A stretch of DNA of 64,000 bases from Ophiobolus disseminans (lineage: Eukaryota > Ascomycota > Dothideomycetes > Pleosporales > Phaeosphaeriaceae): assembly GCA_010093685.1 (NCBI GenBank), contig MU006233.1, positions 496,001-560,000 of the forward strand, in the 5' to 3' direction. Below, piece after piece: positions 55,819 to 64,000 of the stretch. Each line of letters starts with the position of its first letter. Positions within the stretch are counted from its first letter, which is position 1. The position numbers and the translations under genes were made by a program. The notes beneath the pieces were generated by a model that saw only the letters and a list, made by a program, of their open reading frames with translations, was not told where the DNA came from and did no database searches.

Positions 55819-57906
55819 GTTGGGCCTGGGTCCTGGTGGGCACAGAATCAGAGTGGGATGGAGACTGCCTGAAAGCAGAGGTTGTATGGTGGTAGAATCG
55901 GAGACAGAAGGATCGAACAAGGCAGCGCGCGCAGGGGCGGAGGGGTTAAATGTGATTTGATGGGCGGGTTGGCAGGCCGGGCGCATGCAATTGTTGAAAT
56001 GGCATGCCCGTGCCAGGATGGATTTCAGCGTCCGCGTTTATCCCCGGCCCACGCTTGATTGGCAGGGGCTGGCAGGCATGACGTATCGTGGCTGCCCATC
56101 GGCGATTTGGCTGTGGATCGCTCTGACACCCACAGCGCTAGTCCCGTTCAAGCGCATCCGATTCTTCGACAGAACACTACGACAAGCCAGGCGCATCGCT
56201 TGCTGCCCGGTCTTCAGCACGCTCGCCGAGGCGCTGTTATGCGTGCATCAGGCGTCTCTCGACGTTGGCTTCATCCAAACCACGACAATGGAACTCATGG
56301 TGGCGACTTCGTCTGGCGCATTAGCGCCAACTGCCAAGAGATGAAGGGCTTGCACTTGGCCTAGGTAACCCGGCCTTTCCTTGACATTATTGGGACGTTG
56401 AGTCTATTGCAGGCGCGGTCAGCTTGAAGCGACCAGACACCTTTCACAAAGCAATCGAAGAGAGCCGTCCTTCCCACGCAGCCCTATTGTCGTGATCGGA
56501 CGTCAAAAACATAGCCTACGAATATGACGTACTTGATGTCTTTCTCCTGCGGATCATAAGAAGCTTAGCCGAAGATTAGAAGCGCGATTTTGTTTGAATG
56601 GCCAGGTACAGCTACCCGAGGCAGGGACACTTCTCTCCTGCGTACGAAAGCACCCGGCAGCCAGCCAGAAGCCAACGACTGCGACGCTCATTACTCTTCA
56701 CCGAGTGGGCTTTGGCATCGTAGATCGCTGCGCACTCCCTCGATTATCGCCACTGGATCACAGGCATGGTACCTCTTAGCAGGGGTTGAGAGAATGGCAT
56801 TCTGATATCCTGCTTTGAAATCCCATCGGCGCCCGTGCGCGATGAGCATCATTCTGCATTACACTGGATTTGCAACTACGAAGCGGGGAGCTGCCCCACT
56901 TATAAAGAGGGCTGACAGTCCATCATTGGACACGCTTTAGCCTCCCTTGCCAATGAAAGCTTTGTGGGGAAAGCACGTTCTAGACTCAACGGATCAGGTC
57001 ATCTCTCACGATGTGGAACCTTACTGTTGCTTGGTTCTCGGACCAGCATCGGTGTACCCCATACTAACCGCTAGCATTGAACGCCTGGACAATGGACATC
57101 TACACCAAACGAGCGTCTCTCCCAATGTCATACAAGTCGTTCTCGGGACAGGAAGAAATACAGGACGTTATCGAAGTATTTGTTCAATCTGTAAATCCTA
57201 CATCCTCAGTCAGTCGCTGAAACTCGGCAGTGATATGTGCCGCCTGGATGGGCATACCCACTTTTCAGAACGGCGTGCATCTCGACACATGTAATGGCTG
57301 TTGCCAACAATCCTGATCTGAGCGATATGGATATCGGAGGGGCTTGCATGTCGTTAATCGATAATAGCGTCGAGTTATTTCAGGGTTCAGTACCCACCCT
57401 AGGTATGGTGTAATAGTCGTGATCTAGATAGCGGAGGAATAACTTCTCTTTGTAGGCTTGCATGAACCGTGATAGGGTTCGTTGACCCCATTCGTCTATA
57501 GGATTTCCAGTCGGCTTAAGGCAACTTGGGCATACGTCATCGTTAACTTTTCGGCCAAGAGCAGGTAATTTGACTATGCTCTGTGACGATGAGGAAATGC
57601 GTCTGACCCTTGCCATCTGGTGCAAAAAGGATACGCAAAAGATACGATTAATGTCGCAATAACTTGCTAACTTTCGCACAGCACAGCGGCGACTGCGCAA
57701 CATGTAAGCTATCAACTTCACCATGCTCGATAAGTTACTCATCCGTGTGTTAATCCTGCCGTTCAGCAGTCAACATGACAACGCAAAGGTCACAGTCCAA
57801 GAATACAAGGAAACCTATTCAAACAATAGGAGGACATGGGAGCATGGATAATGTCATACATTCCCGAGGTGTCAACGTTCCTTCTGATCCCGACCCATCA
57901 CTCTTC
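55819..57906. other. Intergenic region upstream of bZIP gene
   Basis: It includes the bZIP promoter/leader (possibly coding 55819-55986 if the distal ATG is used). No other strongly supported gene except the doubtful small frame at 57380-57742. Confidence 0.45.
57380..57742 (-). CDS. Doubtful small protein, 120 residues
   Basis: An ATG-initiated frame encodes a basic N-terminus and a C-terminal part with VCPSCLKPTGNPIDEWGQRT, then KEKLFLRYLDHDYY, which looks more protein-like than neighbouring frames because of the CxxC and the mixed charged/aromatic helix. I do not recognise the family. No introns or promoter motif could be assigned. It may be an orphan gene or chance. Confidence 0.25.
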   Translation of the reverse strand: MSNLSSMVKLIAYMLRSRRCAVRKLASYCDINRIFCVSFLHQMARVRRISSSSQSIVKLPALGRKVNDDVCPSCLKPTGNPIDEWGQRTLSRFMQAYKEKLFLRYLDHDYYTIPRVGTEP

Positions 57907-58989
57907 CTAATCCCACTCGTCCATCTCAAACTTCGCACCGCCCTGCTTCCTCACTTCATCCATCAGCTCCAACACCCTCACTGTCTCTTCCCACGGCATG
58001 ATCTCATTCTCAAGTTTCCCAGCTGCAATATCGTGCGCCACCGCATCCGCTTCCCAGAAAAGCCCTCCACCCGCAATCTCAAATTCATACCTCTCGCCCT
58101 TCGCATCGCCATTCTTCTTATACACAGTAAATGCCTCCGGCCGCGACGCATAGCTCCCCTCAACAACAACATGCCCTTCACTACCCTCTATCCTACAGAA
58201 CTCGTGCACCGGATTCTTGAATAAAGATGAGGAAGTACACATTCCCATCCTTCCATCAGACGCATACTGCAACGCAATCGTACTCGCTACATCAATTCCG
58301 TCCCTCAGCATCTGCCGCGCACTTACGATCGGCTTCTCCGCCCCTCTCCCTACCTCCCTATCCAGCGCCAACAATGCCCACGTCGCGCTATACACGCCCA
58401 AATTCAATAAACTCCCCGCCCCCAGCGCGCGATTCTTTAGCCGGCTCTCCATGCCTTTTTCATCCAGTTTATGGTCCTGGCTAAAGTCTGCAAAGACGCG
58501 GTAAACGGCGCCGATGATGTTTTCGGAGTGTAAGAGATGCTGGAGTTTGTGTACGAGGGGGAAGAAGCGCGTCCACATTGCTTCCATGACGAATACGCGC
58601 TGTGTTTTTGCGGCTGCGAACACGGCTCGTGCGTCGCGGGCGTTGAGCGTGAAGGCTTTTTCGCATAGGATGTGTTTCCCGGCACGTATGGCGTCGAGGC
58701 AGTTTTGCTTGTGGAACGCGTGGGGAGTGGCGATGTATACAATGTCGACGTTTGGATCTGTGTATACGCTTGCATAGTTTGGGTAGACTTTTGGTGCTGG
58801 GGTGAGCGTCGGGAGATGTGAAGAGACGAAGGCGTCACCCTTGGATTGCGAGGAGGAGCCGATTGCGGTGATGGTGTGCTGTGCTTTTGCGTCGGGACGG
58901 GGGAGTATGAGGTCTGTCACAAACGCAGAAGATATGGCGCCCGTGGCTATGATGCCCCATCGGAGAGTTGGGAGGGGTGCTTGAAGCAT
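57907..58989 (-). CDS. Gfo/Idh/MocA-family oxidoreductase
   Basis: Single exon, 360 residues, ATG at 58989. The N-terminal Rossmann segment GIIATGAISSAF (12-23) binds NAD(P); NYASVYTDPNVDIVYIATPH (71-90) is the usual second half, and CEKAFTL (109-115) corresponds to the EKP motif whose Lys (111) contacts substrate and cofactor. The C-terminal part (GAGSLLNLGVYSATWALLAL; GRMGMCTSSSLFKNP) fits the trans-dihydrodiol dehydrogenase/D-xylose 1-dehydrogenase branch. Its likely reaction is NADP-dependent oxidation of a sugar or diol, but the substrate cannot be fixed from sequence. It is an isolated gene without metabolic neighbours. Confidence 0.88.
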   Translation of the reverse strand: MLQAPLPTLRWGIIATGAISSAFVTDLILPRPDAKAQHTITAIGSSSQSKGDAFVSSHLPTLTPAPKVYPNYASVYTDPNVDIVYIATPHAFHKQNCLDAIRAGKHILCEKAFTLNARDARAVFAAAKTQRVFVMEAMWTRFFPLVHKLQHLLHSENIIGAVYRVFADFSQDHKLDEKGMESRLKNRALGAGSLLNLGVYSATWALLALDREVGRGAEKPIVSARQMLRDGIDVASTIALQYASDGRMGMCTSSSLFKNPVHEFCRIEGSEGHVVVEGSYASRPEAFTVYKKNGDAKGERYEFEIAGGGLFWEADAVAHDIAAGKLENEIMPWEETVRVLELMDEVRKQGGAKFEMDEWD

Positions 58990-59587
58990 GGTGTTGTTGG
59001 TGGTGTGAATTAAATCTCGATGTCGAATACTCAGTGAATAAGGACTGGATCACTTATGGGTAGGGAACTAGACTGTAGGTGATGTAAGCACTTCGGACGT
59101 CTTTATACCGAGGAGCCGATGTGTACAAAATGGGGGCACTTGACCTGCAGCATGACTTCGTTATAATATTTGACTTTGACATACTCGGACCACTGCATTG
59201 GCGGCATCATTATATGCATTGCCTAACCTTGGAAGTGAGCTTCAAAAGTTTTTCTGAAAATCAAAACACGCTTCACATCACTGAACACCAACCTAGACTC
59301 AAGGCTCGCATCTCCCTCCCGCAGACACACCGCTGCTCAAATCTCCGACGTTCTATTTAGTGATGGAGGCACCAAGTTGTCAGTAAGAATAAGCAGCTCC
59401 CGTTCTCCTTTCCATTCCTTTTTTGCCTCCTGTCACACTGCCTCATGCCGGTATATTGCTCGTGACAAAGCAAGCTACTCTCACTCTACTGCATAGCTAG
59501 GTATTCATTGATGGGGTTGTACTTTTCTATGAATTTTCAGGCGCGGCCGAAAAAATCTGAAGAGATCAATCTACCATACGGCGCCTA

Positions 59588-59740
59588 GGGGGGTCTGCGA
59601 GTGCGTAAGTAAACGCTATTACCTAAAACGCTCTATCTGAACTATGTTAGGATAGTTTTAGTCGCGCGACAGGGTATTAATAGAGTATACACACTACCTT
59701 TTTAGTAATAGCGTTCACTCACGCACTCGCAGGACCCTCT
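59588..59740. mobile_element. 153-bp TA-flanked inverted-repeat element (MITE-like)
   Basis: The left end (CTGCGAGTGCG, then AACGCTATTA) is inverted at the right end with a few mismatches over about 31 bp. TA dinucleotides border both sides (59586-59587 and 59741-59742). There is no coding capacity. The TA duplication suggests a Tc1/mariner or Fot1-type non-autonomous element. Confidence 0.75.
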
Positions 59741-60968
59741 TAGCGCTATATAGTATAGTTCTAGTAACTCTTAAACTAAACTATCGCCACTCCAAGGACA
59801 CTATAAACCTACTACTTTAAAGTATATCTAAAGTTTAGCGACTAAGCTTATATAGGCCTTACCTAGAGCACACGCACATTATCTTCTTTCTATAAATCTT
59901 TAAGTGCCGCATCCTGCAAGCATCAAATCACTCACTATCTAAGCCCTCCCCGATCTTCACCTCCAAGGCAACAGCGATGCCCCACACAGCAAATGCCCAC
60001 ACCCACCTCGCTTCCCCTCATTTTTCTCGCACACACCTCCAAGATGCCCTCCTCCCTTCACCCCCCTTCCCCTCCCCTATAAAGCCTTTCTAACTCTCAA
60101 TCCCTCCGCATATGACCTAGAGCCTCCGCCCGCACCAGCCAAGAGTGTTCAAAACCACTCGGCTGCTGTACGACTGTAGGGTTGGTTATCGTGGGGGTCA
60201 GAGGAGCTTTCGGCTGCCATGTGTGAGATTAGGCCCCTCATGCAGTGGTCGCAAGTGAACAAGTTTGAATTCCTAACGGAGCGATATGTGGGTTAGTAGC
60301 TGAGAGATGGACACCCGCTGTTGTATGTTCGAATCTTTTTTTGGGGAGGTTTTCGTTTTGGGAGGGGGGGCTTGGGGGTTCTTTTAGCGCTTGTAGAGAT
60401 GACTGGAGTAGGAATAAGTAGAGGTGACCTCGGGAGGCAGCCGCGGTGAGAAAGAGGGCAAATGGTCGTGTAGTTTGAAACTGCTGGAGACTGATTAAGA
60501 GTCCAAACAAAAGAAGTAGAACATAGCTGGAAGTAACAAGGTACGCCATAGGATGAGATAGTAGCGGCAAATTCTTTAGTTCAGGGGGGAATACAGAACT
60601 GATCCATCAGCTGTTCTCACGCGCGATTAATGCAACTCTGTTACTCACTAAAAGCGCAAAGTATATTAGATACATATCGCGGGCTCTGATACATACCCGT
60701 GAACGTAAGGAGTATCCGTGATCTTCAACCAATGTTGATGTAGGAAGGAAGGTTAATGTCAGACGTTAAAGAGAAGTACCGAATAATCAGAGCGCCATTG
60801 CTGATCCTTCTAGTTGATCCGATCCAAACCACTCCAGAACAATACCCATGCAGACGATCCAAAAGTACTTGACATTCCTGTACCTCTCTGAATGGATAGC
60901 AGCACAACATGCCCAACACCAACGGCCCACAATTTACCTATCTCACCCCCATTTGCTCTGCTAATCCA

Positions 60969-60988
60969 GGGGGGGGGGGGGGGGGGGG
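60969..60988 (+). repeat. Homopolymer of about 20 G
   Basis: An uninterrupted G run at the block boundaries shown; exact length may be affected by sequencing. It can form G-quadruplex structures. Confidence 0.8.
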
Positions 60989-61222
60989 TCAGAACATGGA
61001 AAGTGGGAGAAGTAAGGAAGTAGAGGTAGCAAAAAAGGAGAGGGGAAAAGAGAGTGCAGATGAAAGTATGAGGATTCTCTTTCGTCGTGGGCGAGAAAGA
61101 TTGATGAAGAAGAAAAGACTCCACAGCTCTAGTTTGCCGTTAAGAAGGCATCTCAAGGTAGATGATCAATTGCATCCCACCTCTTTATCTTCTACTCAAA
61201 CCACCCACCCCGCCTCCCCACA

Positions 61223-62716
61223 CTACAACCCCGTCCCAAACACCAACGCAACAAAGTCATCTCCAGCTGTAACAACCGCCTCCCCACTCCCCTGCACAAA
61301 CCCCATGATCCCACCTCCCTCCCCCCCACCCCGATGCCCCTTCCACTCCCCCGCCAACCCCCTACCCGCCGCCGCCGTTCCACCCCGCGTATCCCAGCGC
61401 CTCAGCACGCCGTCGTATCCCGCGCTCGTAAGCAGCCAGCCCCCTGAGCCCTCTTTGTTGACGAATTCGAGCTGCACAACGGCCTGCGGCATCTCCTCGT
61501 CGGCGTGTGCGTCTTCTATGCGCCGCCGCACGGCGAAGCGATGTGCGGTGTCGAACAGTGTGATGGAGCCGTCGACGTTTCCGGCGGCCATGAGTGTGAG
61601 GGGCGGGGTGGAGAAGGATAGACATTCGACGTTGTCGCTGCCGGCTTGTAAGCTCGCGAGGATCTGGCCCGCTTGACCAGCTGAACTCGCGGCGCCTTTC
61701 GCGGGCTTGTTCTTCGCGCCGCTACTGCCAGAGGAACTCGATGCTGCTGCGGGCGTTGTGGGGGAGAGGCGCGGCAGCCCGATGATGCGGATTTGGCCTT
61801 CTGGGCCGCCGACGGCGACGAAGGCGCCGCTCGGGGGGATGGCGACGGAGTACAGGCCGCCTTCGACGCGGAAGCGCTCGTCGAGACCGGTGAGGCCGAC
61901 GACGGTCTGCGAGTCGGATGTGGATGTGAGGCCCTGGGAAGCTGCGTCGCCGAACACGTCCCACACGTACAGACTTGAGTCTTCAGAGATGGTGGCTAGG
62001 AGCGAGCCGTCGGCGGACCAGGTGCCGGCCGTGCAGGACTCGGTGTGTGAGTAGTATGCCTGCAGGAGTTGGAGCTCGTTGCCCTTTTCCGTGTTGAGCT
62101 GGTAGACCCAGACGGAGCCGTCGTTTGCGCCGAGGGCGACGACGTTGGGGTGGTCGGGCGAGGGGTTCGGGGTGAGCCAGTTGATCTCCTCGACTTCTTG
62201 CGCTTCGGCGAGGAACTTCCATTTCTTGCCGTCGGGGACGCCCTGCCAAACGCGCAGCTTGCCGTCGAGGCCTGCTGTTGCGACAAACTGGCCCTTTGGT
62301 TGTGAGAAGGCGATGCCGTTGATCGAGTCCTTGTGGCCGTCTAGCTTGAAGACGCTCTTGAGCCCTTCTCGCTCTACCGGCACGCCTTCGCTGGGCTGTG
62401 CTGCCGCTGCGGTTGACACGTCTATGATGTATCCCACGTCGTCGCCGCCTCCTGTCGCTATGATGTCTTGGTGGACGGGGTGTTGCGCTATGCAGAAGAT
62501 GCTGTCCTTGTGCTCGTCGAAGTGCGCAATCGAGTCATTTTGTATCTCAATCTCCACCTGCATGTTCTCGTCGCCCTCGTCGTCCGAGTCCATGGGCACG
62601 TCGCCGTCATCTTCTATGACCTCGTCCGCCTCGTCCGCGTCGAGCGTGTTGTCCTCGTCGTGGTAGTCGATGTCGTCGTCTTCTTGGTGGGGCTGGTTCG
62701 GGTTTGGGACCGCCAT
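61223..62716 (-). CDS. SQT1: WD40 ribosome-assembly protein, Sqt1-like
   Basis: Single exon, 497 residues, ATG at 62716. An acidic N-terminus (about 11-60, EDDDIDYHDEDNTLDADEAD) precedes WD40 repeats: DEHKDSIFCIAQHPVHQDII, LDGHKDSINGIAFSQPKGQF, VATAGLDGKLRVW, LATISEDSSLYVWDVFG, LTSAGYDGVLRRWDTRGG. This layout matches Sqt1/AAMP, the dedicated chaperone that holds ribosomal protein uL16 (Rpl10) until it joins the 60S subunit. A Ser/Ala/Gly-rich insert (AAASSSSGSSGAKNKP) interrupts the fifth to sixth blade. AAMP-type proteins in animals have other reported roles; in a fungus the Sqt1 role is the natural reading. No lesions. Confidence 0.9.
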   Translation of the reverse strand: MAVPNPNQPHQEDDDIDYHDEDNTLDADEADEVIEDDGDVPMDSDDEGDENMQVEIEIQNDSIAHFDEHKDSIFCIAQHPVHQDIIATGGGDDVGYIIDVSTAAAAQPSEGVPVEREGLKSVFKLDGHKDSINGIAFSQPKGQFVATAGLDGKLRVWQGVPDGKKWKFLAEAQEVEEINWLTPNPSPDHPNVVALGANDGSVWVYQLNTEKGNELQLLQAYYSHTESCTAGTWSADGSLLATISEDSSLYVWDVFGDAASQGLTSTSDSQTVVGLTGLDERFRVEGGLYSVAIPPSGAFVAVGGPEGQIRIIGLPRLSPTTPAAASSSSGSSGAKNKPAKGAASSAGQAGQILASLQAGSDNVECLSFSTPPLTLMAAGNVDGSITLFDTAHRFAVRRRIEDAHADEEMPQAVVQLEFVNKEGSGGWLLTSAGYDGVLRRWDTRGGTAAAGRGLAGEWKGHRGGGEGGGIMGFVQGSGEAVVTAGDDFVALVFGTGL

Positions 62717-63042
62717 TATGACTTTTGTGGGCGTCTTCTAGGTGTGGTAGTGGATTTAGGGGTGGGTGTCCGTAAGAAGCAATCGGCGCAAGGGTTTTTA
62801 TGGGCGTGGTGGGATTGTTGTGGTTGCGCTGCTTAGAAATGCGAAAGTGCAGTGCCATAGAGAAACTTTTTGGCGCGCATCCGAGGGGCAACGTCATTGG
62901 TAAGCTCGCCATCACCAACGCAAACGTCTACAACATTCTAGATATTAACGCTGTTATGCCGGCATCTTGATAGCTATATACAATACGTTCCCTATCTAAC
63001 ATTAGATCCACCGCCCCATACAACACGCACAGCCAAACATCT
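62717..63042. promoter_or_regulatory. SQT1 upstream region
   Basis: A 326-bp stretch upstream of the WD40 gene and downstream of the CoA-ligase-like gene. No specific site recognised. Confidence 0.4.
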
Positions 63043-64000
63043 CTACAGCTTGCTGCCCGCCTTTCTCCTCGTCTCCTTCTCCTTGTCCCTCAAGAACCGC
63101 CTCAGAATCTTGCCCGACGGCGACTTTGGAATCTCGTCGATGAACTCGACGCCACCTGCAAGCCACTTGTACCGCGCCTTATGCTTCTCGACATGCTTGG
63201 CAATCTCACGCGCAACCACGCGGTCGTTTTCCTCGACACCAACAGATGAAGACTTCACTACAAACGCTTTGGGTATCTCACCGGCAGCATCGTCTGGTAC
63301 TTGAATGACGGCACAGTCGGCTACGGCTGGATGCGTGAGTAGATGGGCCTCGAGCTCGGCGGGCGCGACTTGATGTCCCTGCAATCCTGTTAGCAAGCAA
63401 TAGATCTAGTACGGCAATGCTACACACCTTGACCTTAATGAGCTCCTTTATGCGATCCGTGATGAAGACGTGCTCGATGCCCTCTGGCGACTTGCGCACG
63501 ACAGCTTCATCGCCAGTCCGCATGTACCCATCCTGGAAGGTTTCCGTGTTCGCCTTGTCATTGTTCAGGTAGCCTAAAACCACAGCAGGTGACTTGACCA
63601 GCAGCTCGCCAGGCTGGTCATAGCCCGTGATCTCGGCACCTTCGACAGTCACAAGCTTGCATTCGATGCCGGGCAGGATGGAGCCCGAGGATCCAAACCA
63701 AATGTCCGTTGGGGATGTCGAGGTCACGACGGTGCAAGTCTCGGTGAGGCCTGGGCTGATTAGCCGGGTACATGGAAGTGTCGCATCGCAAACTCACCAT
63801 AGCCTTGGCGAATTTTCCACGCTGGAAATATCTTGTTCAGGTCTTCGGCGGTCTCTTTCCCGAGGGGTGCAGCGCCTGTGAAAACGGACCATACAGAGCT
63901 GAGGTCATACTTGGCGAGTAGCTGCGGGTTCTTCGTCATCAAGATGATGATGGGTGGTACCTTGTACATGTCAGCTTACGGTTATAGAATGTCGAGGTGA
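63043..64000 (-). CDS. 4-coumarate-CoA-ligase-like AMP-binding enzyme, 5'-partial
   Basis: Only the C-terminal third is in the window. Exons 63960-63798, 63750-63428 and 63378-63043 join in phases 1 and 0; another intron covers 63961 to beyond the right edge (branch GCTGAC, acceptor AAG). Adenylate-forming signatures: VPPIIILMTKNP, SVFTGAAPLGKE, RQGYGLTETCTVV (motif around the adenine site), GELLVKSPAVVLGYLNND, DGYMRTGDEAVV, DRIKELIKVKGHQVAPAELE (hinge) and PKSPSGKILRRFLRD with the catalytic Lys. It activates a carboxylic acid as acyl-AMP and then acyl-CoA; the ending GSKL resembles a PTS1 peroxisomal signal (SKL), so peroxisomal location is likely. Acid specificity cannot be told. Confidence 0.93.

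Larger units (their letters stand above)
58990..61222. other. Intergenic region with AT-rich decay and an inverted-repeat element
   Basis: It contains the oxidoreductase promoter (about 58990-59130), the TA-flanked element at 59588-59740, an AT-rich stretch to about 59900 with many TA steps suggesting repeat-induced point mutation, and a run of 20 G at 60969-60988. The 110-codon hydrophobic minus-strand frame at 60238-60570 has no other support. Confidence 0.5.

Noticed and set aside
55819..55986. N-terminal extension of the bZIP gene from the ATG at 55986
   Set aside because: In frame, but poor start context and low-complexity Pro/Ser sequence unlike a conserved domain; kept only as an alternative start.
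60280..60345. B-box-like GTTCGAATC followed by a T-run, suggesting a tRNA
   Set aside because: The flanking bases cannot form a T-arm or acceptor stem, so it is not a tRNA.
60238..60570. 110-codon hydrophobic minus-strand frame
   Set aside because: One hydrophobic stretch followed by low-complexity sequence; no homology or splice context recognised.

Overview
The window is nuclear DNA of a filamentous ascomycete, most likely a Dothideomycete of the order Pleosporales (inference from protein style, not from a search). The signs are short spliceosomal introns of about 45-80 nt with GTRNGT donors and CTAAC/CTGAC branch points, intergenic spaces of 0.3-5 kb, Zn2Cys6 regulators, a fungal chitin synthase, a single-chain cytosolic acetyl-CoA carboxylase, and small terminal-inverted-repeat relics. 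I rebuilt exon structures by checking splice sites and reading phase; most genes close in frame with family-typical lengths.

Layout. 1-1.6 kb: 3' part of a fungal-specific transcription-factor-domain protein with no visible zinc cluster, running off the left edge. 1.6-7.1 kb: gene-poor, with one small Cys-containing gene (apparently frameshifted) and a perfect hairpin. 7.1-10.0 kb: class I/II-type chitin synthase. 10.7-16.4 kb: kynureninase and indoleamine 2,3-dioxygenase, divergently transcribed from a 435-bp shared promoter, followed by a convergent Zn2Cys6 regulator; this looks like a small kynurenine/NAD module. 17.1-17.8 kb: ABM-type small protein with an ATG-only first exon and an 11-nt microexon. 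18.3-25.4 kb: acetyl-CoA carboxylase. 27.3-29.1 kb: NudE dynein regulator. 29.8-31.4 kb: peroxisomal-type solute carrier with an LEA-like tail. 32.1-38.2 kb: a membrane-anchored alpha/beta hydrolase and a multi-pass membrane protein, flanked by two broken, oppositely oriented copies of one uncharacterised gene family. 38.9-41.7 kb: a dispersed array of a degenerate ~32-nt repeat. 42.2-43.4 kb: ankyrin protein with a STAND-like N-terminus. 44.8-47.4 kb: MFS sugar-type transporter with a small inverted-repeat element in intron 1. 47.8-51.5 kb: cohesin subunit SMC3. 54.8-55.8 kb: bZIP regulator with an AT-hook. 57.9-59.0 kb: Gfo/Idh/MocA oxidoreductase. 59.6 kb: TA-flanked inverted-repeat element in AT-rich sequence. 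61.2-62.7 kb: Sqt1-type WD40 ribosome-assembly protein. 63.0-64 kb: 3' part of a 4-coumarate-CoA-ligase-like enzyme running off the right edge.

Most genes are unrelated housekeeping functions (lipid synthesis, cohesion, dynein transport, cell wall, ribosome assembly). The only group that appears to act together is kynureninase, IDO and the neighbouring regulator. A CGG/CCG inverted repeat lies almost exactly at the centre of the shared promoter and is a candidate binding site for that regulator. No tRNA, rRNA, CRISPR array or intact transposase was found.
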